Positions 53,165 through 60,987 of a stretch of 64,000 bases of DNA are shown piece after piece. The DNA lies in the NCBI GenBank assembly GCA_038150465.1, contig JAYOTP010000009.1:3957-67956 (forward strand), in the 5' to 3' direction. Position 1 is the first letter of the stretch. The number at the start of each line of letters is the position of its first letter. The stretch is from RFXV01 sp038150465 (GTDB taxonomy: Bacteria; Bacteroidota; Bacteroidia; Flavobacteriales; Schleiferiaceae). Both the position numbers and the translations under genes were made by a program. A model generated the notes under the pieces. It searched no databases. It saw only the letters and a list, made by a program, of their open reading frames with translations, and had not been told where the DNA came from.

Positions 53165-53554
53165 TTAGGGTTGATAGCCATCTTGTGCCCAACGGACGAT
53201 CTGTCGTATCGAGCAGGCGTCCATGGGTCCGGTCTTTGGCATTACCCCGCTTTGACTTGCACTGCGTTGGATCCTGCTGAGAACAGAGCCATTCTCCGTG
53301 GCATCGCGCATGGAAGCGTAATCTTCCAGTGCCAGACCAGCCGATGGGCCGGGGTAGGAATGACACCCTGCGTAGGCGCAATTCTGGGCGACCAATGGCT
53401 GTATGTGGACGGCGTAGCTCACATTCAGGCTGTCACATGCCGGGCTGAGTGAAGAAAGGAGTTCCTCTTCGCTGGTCTTTTCACAAGCAGATGAAAGGGC
53501 CAAAAGCCAGACGAGGCCGAGAGCAAATAGGGAAATGCGTTTTGTGTCGTTCAT
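53165..53554 (-). CDS. Cytochrome-like lipoprotein with CX4CH motif
   Basis: The 129-residue protein starts at the ATG at 53554 with a lipoprotein signal (LALSSAC, lipid cysteine C24). Then VSYAVHIQPLVAQNCAYAGCH and later SGVMPKTGPMDACSIRQIVRWAQDG follow the plan of a small c-type cytochrome (heme motif, distal M in MPKTG). The heme motif is CAYAGCH, four residues between the cysteines rather than two. This variant recurs in predicted Bacteroidota lipoproteins; whether heme is attached is unknown. It opens an operon with YceI and the DUF5777 barrel. Confidence 0.75.
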   Translation of the reverse strand: MNDTKRISLFALGLVWLLALSSACEKTSEEELLSSLSPACDSLNVSYAVHIQPLVAQNCAYAGCHSYPGPSAGLALEDYASMRDATENGSVLSRIQRSASQSGVMPKTGPMDACSIRQIVRWAQDGYQP

Positions 53555-53615
53555 TGGATACAATGAAAAATCAAGATACACATTTGGCCCGTTCAAAAAG
53601 AGGTCGTGTACTTTA

Positions 53616-54011
53616 ATGGAAAATTCGAAGAAAATGGAAAAGTGGTTCGTGCGTTCTTATCTCGTCGCCTTGGTGGCAGCAGGCGCTTGGTATTATGTGA
53701 ACAACAAAGCACACCGGGATCCGACATCTGAGCAGGCCATCGAAGTCTTGACGGCCACAGAACTCAATGACCGCTTCACTCAGGACCCTGGTTCAGCAAC
53801 GGCGGCTTTCCTCGATAAGGTGGTCCAGGTGAAGGGCCAGCTCAGTGAGATCGAATCCAACTACGTCGTTCTGGACGATCAGGTGATCGCCTTTTTTCAA
53901 GAGGGACATGGGTATTTGGAATTGGCTCAAAAGGTCGTGATCAATGGACGGGTCACCGAATACGATGATTTCTTCGGTCAGGTGAAACTCGATTTCGCCG
54001 TCATTCAGTAA
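53616..54011 (+). CDS. Membrane-anchored OB-fold (tRNA_anti-like) protein
   Basis: The 131-residue protein starts at the ATG at 53616, with an N-terminal hydrophobic anchor (LVALVAAGAWYYVNN, residues 17-31) and then a small beta domain: VVQVKGQLSEIESNYVVLDDQ and VVINGRVTEYDDFFGQVKLDFA. It looks like the stand-alone OB-fold tRNA_anti-like family. Its ligand is unknown. The reading frame extends upstream to 53535 but there it overlaps the divergent lipoprotein. It ends 11 bases inside the convergent MFS gene. Confidence 0.75.
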   Translation: MENSKKMEKWFVRSYLVALVAAGAWYYVNNKAHRDPTSEQAIEVLTATELNDRFTQDPGSATAAFLDKVVQVKGQLSEIESNYVVLDDQVIAFFQEGHGYLELAQKVVINGRVTEYDDFFGQVKLDFAVIQ

Positions 54012-55302
54012 GTGCCCGGTCGTAGGATCTGCGCAATGCAGCAAGCACGACAAGCGAAACAATGAAGAATCCCGCCATGCTCAGAGCGGCTGTTCGCATT
54101 CCGCCGCTGAGTTGGGTGAGCAGGCCGAAGAGTGTAGTGCCCAATACGATGGCCACCTTTTCCATGACTTCCAGGAAAGAGAAGTAGCTGGTGTGTTCGG
54201 TCTCGTGGGCGGGAAGCAACTTCGAAAATGAGGAGCGGCTCAGCGATTGGGTACCGCCCATCACCAAGCCCACAAGGGCGCCAATGCCGTAGAATTTGAG
54301 CAACACCGCGGGGTCATCCGGCTGAAGCAAATAGGCGAATACACAGATCAGTGCCCAGATGAATATGGACAGCATCAGTGCACGAATGTTGCCCATCAGA
54401 CCGGACAGTTTGCTGAAGCCCCAGGCGCCGAGAATGCCCACGAACTGAATGATGAGGATGGTGCCAATGAGTTGGGCACTTTCCATCTTCAATTCATTGC
54501 TGCCGTACAGGCTGGCCAGAAGGATGATGGTCTGTACGCCCGTACTGAAGAGGAAATAGGCGAGGATGAAAGGAATGGAAACCGGAATGCCTTTGAGTTT
54601 CTGAAAGGTGTCCCGAAGCCTTATGAATCCTCCTTTTATACTGCTCAGCAATGGCTCGCGGAGGGCGGCATTCTCCTCTGGCATGCGGCGCAGTGTGAAG
54701 CGTGCAAAACCCGCCCACCACAGACCGGTAAGCACAAAACTCAGGCGGAAGGCCATCTTCTGTTCTTCAGAGCCGGTCTCCTGGCTCATGATCATGCCCA
54801 AACACAGGATGAGCAGTATGGACGAGCCGAAGTATCCGAGCGAATAGCCCTGCGCGCTGAGCTTGTCCTGTTCTTCTTTCCTGGCCACCACAGGCAAATA
54901 GGCATTGTAGAAGACCAGGCTGCTCCAATAGCCCACACTGGCCACATAGCTCAGGATCATCCCCAGCCCGATGCGTTCTTCCGTGAAGAAGAACATGCCC
55001 ATGCAGGCGAGTGCCCCTATATCGAGGAAGCGCCGCATATAGAGCTTCTTCTTGTGCAGTTTGTCGGCCATGCCGCTCAGGATGGGCAGCAAGATGGCAA
55101 CCGTGATGAAGGAGGCGGCCAGGACATAAGAGTAAAGCGCACTGGAAGGATAGCTGCGCAGCCCGATGACCGGCCAGTTCAGTTCGATGAGTTCTGGTGC
55201 CACCCAATCGAAGTAGAGCGGAAAGACCGCAGTGGAGATGACCAATGAATAGACGGAGTTCGCCCAGTCGTAAAAGGCCCAGGCTTTTTGTGTCTTGTTC
55301 AT
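54001..55302 (-). CDS. MFS transporter, UMF1/Atg22-like family
   Basis: The 433-residue protein has about 12 membrane segments and opens with QKAWAFYDWANSVYSLVI, the signature of the UMF1 (Atg22-like) branch of the major facilitator superfamily. SGMADKLHKKKLYM between helices 2 and 3 fits the MFS loop motif. Yeast Atg22 exports amino acids from the vacuole; bacterial substrates are unknown. It overlaps the convergent OB-fold gene by 11 bases and follows aconitase across a 28-base gap. Confidence 0.9.
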   Translation of the reverse strand: MNKTQKAWAFYDWANSVYSLVISTAVFPLYFDWVAPELIELNWPVIGLRSYPSSALYSYVLAASFITVAILLPILSGMADKLHKKKLYMRRFLDIGALACMGMFFFTEERIGLGMILSYVASVGYWSSLVFYNAYLPVVARKEEQDKLSAQGYSLGYFGSSILLILCLGMIMSQETGSEEQKMAFRLSFVLTGLWWAGFARFTLRRMPEENAALREPLLSSIKGGFIRLRDTFQKLKGIPVSIPFILAYFLFSTGVQTIILLASLYGSNELKMESAQLIGTILIIQFVGILGAWGFSKLSGLMGNIRALMLSIFIWALICVFAYLLQPDDPAVLLKFYGIGALVGLVMGGTQSLSRSSFSKLLPAHETEHTSYFSFLEVMEKVAIVLGTTLFGLLTQLSGGMRTAALSMAGFFIVSLVVLAALRRSYDRALTE

Positions 55303-55330
55303 CGGATCTGATTTGGCAGGCCGTTGCCTC

Positions 55331-57592
55331 TTATCCCTGTTGTGTTTTGATCAGATTGAGCGCTGAACCCGCCTTGAACCACTCGATCTGCTGCTCATTG
55401 TAGGTGTGCAGGCAGCTGATCTCTTCGACAGTTCCATCCGAATGCCGGATGCGCAACTGCAGCGGACGGCCCGGGGCCATTTCCTTCAGGTCGGTCAGAT
55501 CGAAGCGGTCGTCCTCCTGGATCTTGTCGTAATCCGATTCCTGGCTGAAGGTCAGCGCGAGCATGCCCTGTTTCTTCAAATTCGTTTCGTGGATGCGGGC
55601 GAAAGACTTCACCAGAACGGCCCGAACACCGAGGTGCCGCGGCTGCATGGCCGCGTGTTCGCGCGAGCTGCCTTCTCCATAGTTGTGGTCGCCCACCACC
55701 AGACTGCCGATCCCCTCTTTCTTGTATGCCCGTTGGGTGTCGGGTACACCGCCCAGTTCGCCGGTCAGTTGATTCTTGACCGAATTGGTCTGCTCATTGA
55801 AAAAGTTCACCGCTCCGGTCAGGGTGTTGTTGGCAATGTTGTCCAGATGACCGCGGAAGCGCAGCCAGGGCCCTGCCATGGAAATATGATCGGTGGTGCA
55901 CTTGCCTTTGGCCTTGATCAAAAGGACGAGATCGTTGAGGTTGTCTCCGTTCCAGGGGGCAAAGGGTTCGAGCAGCTGCAGCCGCTCCGATCCGCCATCC
56001 ACCACGACCTGTACGCCCGATCCATCTTCTGCCGGTGCGTGATAGCCTGCTTCTTCCACATCGAATCCCTGAGGCGGCAGTTCGATGCCCTGAGGTTCTT
56101 TCAGTTTCACCTGTTCCCCATCAGTATTGGTCAGGGTGTCGGTCAGCGGGTTGAAGGTGAGGTCTCCCGCGATGGCCAGTGCCGTCACCAATTCGGGCGA
56201 GGCCACGAAGGAATGCGTCTTCGGGTTGCCGTCATTCCGCTTTGCGAAGTTCCGGTTGAAGGAGGTGATGATGGAATTGGCTCGATCCGGGTCGTCCGTA
56301 TGCCGCGCCCATTGTCCGATGCACGGACCACAGGCATTGGCCAGCACAACGCCGCCGATGCGTTCGAATTTTTCGAGCAATCCGTCCCGCTCCGCCGTGA
56401 AACGCACCTGTTCAGAACCGGGTGTCACGGTGTATTCAGATTTGACCTCGAGTTTGAGTTCGCTTGCCTGGTCCGCTACGGAACCGGCACGGGTAAGGTC
56501 CTCGTAGCTGGAGTTTGTGCAGGATCCGATCAGTCCTACTTCCAGTTTTTCAGGCCATCCATTGCTTTTGACCGCATTGGCGAATTCCGATATAGGTGTC
56601 GCCAGATCCGGTGTGAACGGACCGTTCACATGGGGCTCCAGTGTTGAGAGATCGATCTCGATCACCTGGTCGAAATACGCCTCCGGATCGGCATAGATCT
56701 CTGGGTCAGCCGTCAAATGTTCCGCATACTTCTCGGCCAGATCGGCCACATCCGCTCGGTCGGTGCCTCGCAGGTAGGCCGCCATTTTTTCGTCGAATCC
56801 GAAGGTTGAGGTGGTCGCTCCGATCTCTGCACCCATATTGCAGATGGTTCCTTTACCCGTGCAACTCAATGAGCGGGCGCCTTCTCCAAAGTACTCGACG
56901 ATGGCTCCCGTGCCTCCCTTCACGGTCAGGATGCCGGCCACCTTCAAGATGACGTCTTTGGCCGAAGCCCAACCATTGAGCTTTCCTTTCAGGTGCACAC
57001 CGATCAGTTTGGGGAACTTCAGTTCCCAGGGCATTCCTGCCATGACATCCACAGCGTCGGCGCCACCCACGCCAATGGCCACCATGCCCAGCCCGCCGGC
57101 ATTCACCGTATGACTGTCGGTGCCGATCATCATGCCTCCAGGGAAGGCGTAGTTCTCGAGCACGACCTGGTGGATGATCCCAGCACCGGGTTCCCAAAAG
57201 CCAATGCCGTATTTGTTCGAGACGCTTTGAAGAAAATCGAAGACTTCTGAACTCTTGTTCCGTGCATTCTTCAGGTCTTCAGAGGCGCCAAACTCGGCCT
57301 GTATGAGGTGGTCGCAATGCACTGTGGACGGCACAGCTGCTTTCGCCTTTCCAGCCTGCATGAACTGAAGCAGAGCCATCTGTGCGGTGGCGTCCTGCAT
57401 GGCCACCCGGTCGGGTGCAAAATCAACATAATCCACTCCACGTGCGTACTTCTTAGCGGTCCCGTCCCAGAGGTGGGCGTACAGGATCTTCTCTGTGAGG
57501 CTCAGTGGCCTGCCGAGAAGTGTGCGCGCCTGCTCAATGCGTTCTGGGAATCGGTCGTAGACCGCTTGGATCATGTCGATATTGAATGCCAT
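55331..57592 (-). CDS. Aconitate hydratase
   Basis: Aconitase isomerises citrate to isocitrate in the TCA cycle and carries a 4Fe-4S cluster. The product of 753 residues starts at the ATG at 57592 (MAFNIDMIQAVYDRFPER). Cluster ligands are GLIGSCTNSS and the pair in ACGPCIGQW. HGVGVGDHNYGEGSSREHAA, in part here as VVGDHNYGEGSSREHAA, is the C-terminal swivel-domain motif. The length and order fit the mitochondrial-like AcnA group usual in Bacteroidota. A near-consensus promoter box (cgaaaata, 57616-57623 on the minus strand) is only weak. Confidence 0.96.
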   Translation of the reverse strand: MAFNIDMIQAVYDRFPERIEQARTLLGRPLSLTEKILYAHLWDGTAKKYARGVDYVDFAPDRVAMQDATAQMALLQFMQAGKAKAAVPSTVHCDHLIQAEFGASEDLKNARNKSSEVFDFLQSVSNKYGIGFWEPGAGIIHQVVLENYAFPGGMMIGTDSHTVNAGGLGMVAIGVGGADAVDVMAGMPWELKFPKLIGVHLKGKLNGWASAKDVILKVAGILTVKGGTGAIVEYFGEGARSLSCTGKGTICNMGAEIGATTSTFGFDEKMAAYLRGTDRADVADLAEKYAEHLTADPEIYADPEAYFDQVIEIDLSTLEPHVNGPFTPDLATPISEFANAVKSNGWPEKLEVGLIGSCTNSSYEDLTRAGSVADQASELKLEVKSEYTVTPGSEQVRFTAERDGLLEKFERIGGVVLANACGPCIGQWARHTDDPDRANSIITSFNRNFAKRNDGNPKTHSFVASPELVTALAIAGDLTFNPLTDTLTNTDGEQVKLKEPQGIELPPQGFDVEEAGYHAPAEDGSGVQVVVDGGSERLQLLEPFAPWNGDNLNDLVLLIKAKGKCTTDHISMAGPWLRFRGHLDNIANNTLTGAVNFFNEQTNSVKNQLTGELGGVPDTQRAYKKEGIGSLVVGDHNYGEGSSREHAAMQPRHLGVRAVLVKSFARIHETNLKKQGMLALTFSQESDYDKIQEDDRFDLTDLKEMAPGRPLQLRIRHSDGTVEEISCLHTYNEQQIEWFKAGSALNLIKTQQG

Positions 57593-57744
57593 ATGCCTCT
57601 TTCTGATTTGAACCGCGAAAATACAGAATGCTACGGGCACCCCATTCGGAGGGTAAATCTGCCGTTTTATTCAGTCCTTCCCGCGTTAAAAAACCCACGA
57701 GCGCAGGTCTTTTGAGTACCTTTCAAATCCTAAATCGAATAGAG

Positions 57745-58590
57745 ATGGAAGGTTCACCACTTCAAAAACGATTGAACAGATACACTGCTTTGGCCACAGC
57801 CGCGGCAGCAGCACCTGCTGTTCAGGGTCAGGTCTTTTATACCGATCTGAATCCGGATTCCCTGGTGACCGGAAATTTCGACTTCGCGGTATTGGACATC
57901 AACAACGACGGTATTCAGGACTTTACGGTGATTGCCATCGACACTCTTTACAGCAACGCACCGATCAAGGGAGCGGCCTTTGGGTATTATTACAACACGA
58001 CCAACAGCCAGTATTTCTCAGACAATGCCGTTATGTCCAGCGGAAGTCGGGTGGATATGCTCGACAACGGAGCCATGGTCAGTTCGGGTCAGATGTGGTT
58101 GTCTGGCGGTTTTATGGCACTGAAACTCTATGGCTACCCGCTCTACAACATGCCCTGGGATATGGGAGGAACCGATAAGTTCGTAGGGGTCAAGCTCGAA
58201 CTCAATGGTGGATTCCATTACGGATGGGTTCGTCTGGATGTGAACCCGGGCAGCGACACCATCATCGTCAAGGACATGGCAGTGGAACTCAATGAAGGCG
58301 ACCCCATTTTGGCTGGCGACATGACGGGATCCATGGCGGTGATCGAGGAGCTCAAGGCTCTGCGAAGAATCGTACATGCAGACGGCAGTATTCGGGTAGA
58401 AACCGATCCGGCTTTTGGAACCCACGGCCTGCGTGTGACCGACATCAAGGGTCAGGAAGTTTGGTATCAGGAAGAGTGCCTGGCCGGCCGAACCCTGAAC
58501 ATCCCAACATCTGGCTTTTCCAAGGGAGTATACCTCGTCACCCTGATCCGCAAGGATTATGCGCTGGCGGAAAAGCTGCGCATCGACTGA
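57745..58590 (+). CDS. Secreted protein with DxDxDG-like repeat and T9SS-type sorting domain
   Basis: The 281-residue protein starts at the ATG at 57745. Its N-terminus (KRLNRYTALATAAAAAPAVQG) is an alanine-rich export signal. Then VLDINNDGIQDFTV resembles a calcium-binding DxDxDG loop, and VKLELNGGFHYGWVRLDV is a beta-sandwich segment of the HYGW type, which I recall in other secreted bacterial proteins. The C-terminus (LRVTDIKGQEVWYQEEC to YALAEKLRID) looks like a type A T9SS sorting domain, so it is probably exported to the cell surface or medium. Function unknown. Divergent from aconitase across 152 bases. Confidence 0.75.
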   Translation: MEGSPLQKRLNRYTALATAAAAAPAVQGQVFYTDLNPDSLVTGNFDFAVLDINNDGIQDFTVIAIDTLYSNAPIKGAAFGYYYNTTNSQYFSDNAVMSSGSRVDMLDNGAMVSSGQMWLSGGFMALKLYGYPLYNMPWDMGGTDKFVGVKLELNGGFHYGWVRLDVNPGSDTIIVKDMAVELNEGDPILAGDMTGSMAVIEELKALRRIVHADGSIRVETDPAFGTHGLRVTDIKGQEVWYQEECLAGRTLNIPTSGFSKGVYLVTLIRKDYALAEKLRID

Positions 58591-58611
58591 CAAGCAGTGA
58601 TCAGCGGCTGA

Positions 58612-60876
58612 TCATTCTTCTGCGGCCGCCTCTTCTTTCTTTTTTTCCATGAACGCATCGTAGGCGGAGACATCTTCTTTCGAGGGCCATGCGTTGTTGC
58701 TCAGATCGATGTCTGCCAGTTCTCTGAATGGATCGATCTCCACTGCGATGGGTCTTCTTTTGAAACGGAAGCTCTTGATGAACTGCTTCTCGTGTTTGAT
58801 CCATGTCGAAACAGGCAGGCGAACCACTTTGCTGCTTCCGTCAAGGAAGTGGAAGCGCATTGGCACGGGCATGAGCAGCCCACCGACATTTTTGATCTTC
58901 AACTGTATGTAGAACCAGGGGTCTTCTTCCGAACCGCCCACCCTTTTGGCAGCAGGGAATTGCTGAATGCGCAGCGGACCGGTGTAGGCATCTCTGGCCA
59001 CCTTGTCCCGTTCCACCCAGGTGACGGCAATGGCCGTATCGTTCCTCCTGGAGCTGATGTTTCGCGTATCGCCGGAGTCGATCATCGACCAGGCGTCGGC
59101 GACGATCGAGAGCGGATCGCTTCCCAGAGTGTCGTAGACCGAAACATCTGAAAGTTCCAGATCCACATGGTCCACCGTGTAGAACCAACCCCTCCAGAAC
59201 CAATCGAGATCGACGGCGCTCGCATCTTCCATGGTGCGGAAGAAATCGGCCGGAGTGGGGTGCTTGAACGCCCAGCGCTCGCAGTAGTACTTGAAGGCAG
59301 CATCAAAGAGCTCTCTGCCCATCACCGTCTCGCGCAGGATATTGAGTGCGGTTGCCGGTTTTCCGTAGGCGTTGTTTCCAAATTGCAACAGGCTCTCGCT
59401 GTTGGTCATGATCGGAACCATCTTCATCTTGTCGCCCTGCATATAGTCCACGATGTTTTCAGCAGGTCCGCGGCGTGAGGGATAATTCCTGTCCCATTCC
59501 TGTTCGGTGAGAAACTGCACGAAACTGTTCAGTCCTTCGTCCATCCAGGTCCATTGCCGCTCGTCCGAGTTGATGATCATCGGAAAGAAATTATGTCCCA
59601 CCTCATGGATGATCACGCTGATCATTCCGCGCTTGGTCCATGGCGAGTAGCTGCCGTCCTTCCGCGGCCGTCCTCCGTTGAAACAGATCATCGGATACTC
59701 CATGCCGATGCGGTCCGTGTGAACGGAAATGGCTTTGTGGTAAGGGTAGTCGATGGTGAATTTGGAATAAGTGATCAGTGTCTGTGCCACCGCGCGGGTA
59801 GAATACTGTTCCCATAGCGGGTTGCCTTCCTTCGGGTAGTAGGACATCGCCATGACATCGCGTCCATTGATGTCCACCGCCATGGCGTCCCAAATGAATT
59901 TGCGGCTGCTCGCAAAGGCGAAATCACGAACATTTTCGGCCTGAAAATGCCAGGTGCGGGTGTCTGTCTTCTTGATCTGCTCCTTCGCCCGTGCTTCCTC
60001 TTCGGTGACAATGAGAACCGGTGCATCGTAGGTGTTCCGAGCGCGCTCCAAACGCTGGAGTTCCGTTGGGCTCAACACCTTCTTTTCGTTCATGAGCCGA
60101 CCCGTGGAACCCACCATATGATCGGAAGGCACGGTGATCTTTACATCGTAGTCTCCAAAGGGCAGGGTGAACTCTCCTCGTCCCAGAAACTGCTTGTTCT
60201 GCCAGCCGTACACATCATTGTACACGGCCATGCGCGGGAAGAATTGCGCTATGGTGTAGAGATAGTTGTCCTCTTCGGGGAAGTACTCGTATCCAGACCG
60301 ACCTCCATCGATCTTTCTGTTGTTGATCGGGTACCACCAGTCGATATTGAATGTGTAGCTCTTGCCGCACTCCAGAGGCTCATCCAGGTCGATGCGCATC
60401 ATGGTGTAGTTCACGGCCACTTTCAGTGGAACACCTTTTTTGTCGGCTATTTTCTCGAGTCGGAAGCCGCCGGGGAAGGTGGGGAACAGATCGTTGAATC
60501 CCCAGCTTCTGGAAGATCTGGGCAGGGCGCCCGTGGTTTTCTGCGCCGTCAGTCCCTTGTTGCTGCGCATATTCTGGTCGAGCTGCACCCAGAGGTATTC
60601 GAGTGCATCCGGTGAGTTGTTGGTGTAGGTGATCTCCTCTGTTCCGCGAATGATCTGTGCCTCGTCGTCCAGGGTGATCTCCATCACATAATCTGCCTGC
60701 TGCTGGTAGTAATCCGGACCCGGTGCGCCCGAAGCTGAACGGTAGCGGTTGGGAGTGGGCAGATCCTCTTCCAGCTGCTGGAATTTCAGGTGACCGGAGT
60801 AGCGGTCTTCCTGCGCCGAGAGAACAGACACACACAGAAAAAGAAGGGCAATGGCGAAAGATATCCTTTGGAACAT
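58612..60876 (-). CDS. M1 family metallopeptidase, secreted
   Basis: The 754-residue protein starts at the ATG at 60876 with a signal peptide (CVSVLSAQ). The zinc site is HEVGHN followed after 18 residues by E (WMDEGLNSF), and RIGMEYPMICFNGG is the equivalent of the GxMEN exopeptidase loop (GMEYP). M1 enzymes remove N-terminal residues; here the divergent GAMEN suggests a Bacteroidota M1-like group whose specificity is not known. A C-terminal beta domain with DVERD-type strands follows. It is part of the window's rich set of envelope peptidases. Convergent with the T9SS gene by 21 bases. Confidence 0.93.
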   Translation of the reverse strand: MFQRISFAIALLFLCVSVLSAQEDRYSGHLKFQQLEEDLPTPNRYRSASGAPGPDYYQQQADYVMEITLDDEAQIIRGTEEITYTNNSPDALEYLWVQLDQNMRSNKGLTAQKTTGALPRSSRSWGFNDLFPTFPGGFRLEKIADKKGVPLKVAVNYTMMRIDLDEPLECGKSYTFNIDWWYPINNRKIDGGRSGYEYFPEEDNYLYTIAQFFPRMAVYNDVYGWQNKQFLGRGEFTLPFGDYDVKITVPSDHMVGSTGRLMNEKKVLSPTELQRLERARNTYDAPVLIVTEEEARAKEQIKKTDTRTWHFQAENVRDFAFASSRKFIWDAMAVDINGRDVMAMSYYPKEGNPLWEQYSTRAVAQTLITYSKFTIDYPYHKAISVHTDRIGMEYPMICFNGGRPRKDGSYSPWTKRGMISVIIHEVGHNFFPMIINSDERQWTWMDEGLNSFVQFLTEQEWDRNYPSRRGPAENIVDYMQGDKMKMVPIMTNSESLLQFGNNAYGKPATALNILRETVMGRELFDAAFKYYCERWAFKHPTPADFFRTMEDASAVDLDWFWRGWFYTVDHVDLELSDVSVYDTLGSDPLSIVADAWSMIDSGDTRNISSRRNDTAIAVTWVERDKVARDAYTGPLRIQQFPAAKRVGGSEEDPWFYIQLKIKNVGGLLMPVPMRFHFLDGSSKVVRLPVSTWIKHEKQFIKSFRFKRRPIAVEIDPFRELADIDLSNNAWPSKEDVSAYDAFMEKKKEEAAAEE

Positions 60877-60987
60877 GGCGACGAGCTTTATAAAGCAATG
60901 CAAGTCTAACAACTACTGAGCAGACCAAGGGTTCACAAGTCACTCTATCCGGATGAAGTATTCTGCGATTGCCCATCTTTGCATGGA

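Noticed and set aside
54247..55248. 333-residue plus-strand frame
   Set aside because: Antisense to the MFS carrier gene; low-complexity composition typical of an antisense shadow.
55406..56647. 413-residue plus-strand frame
   Set aside because: Antisense to aconitase.
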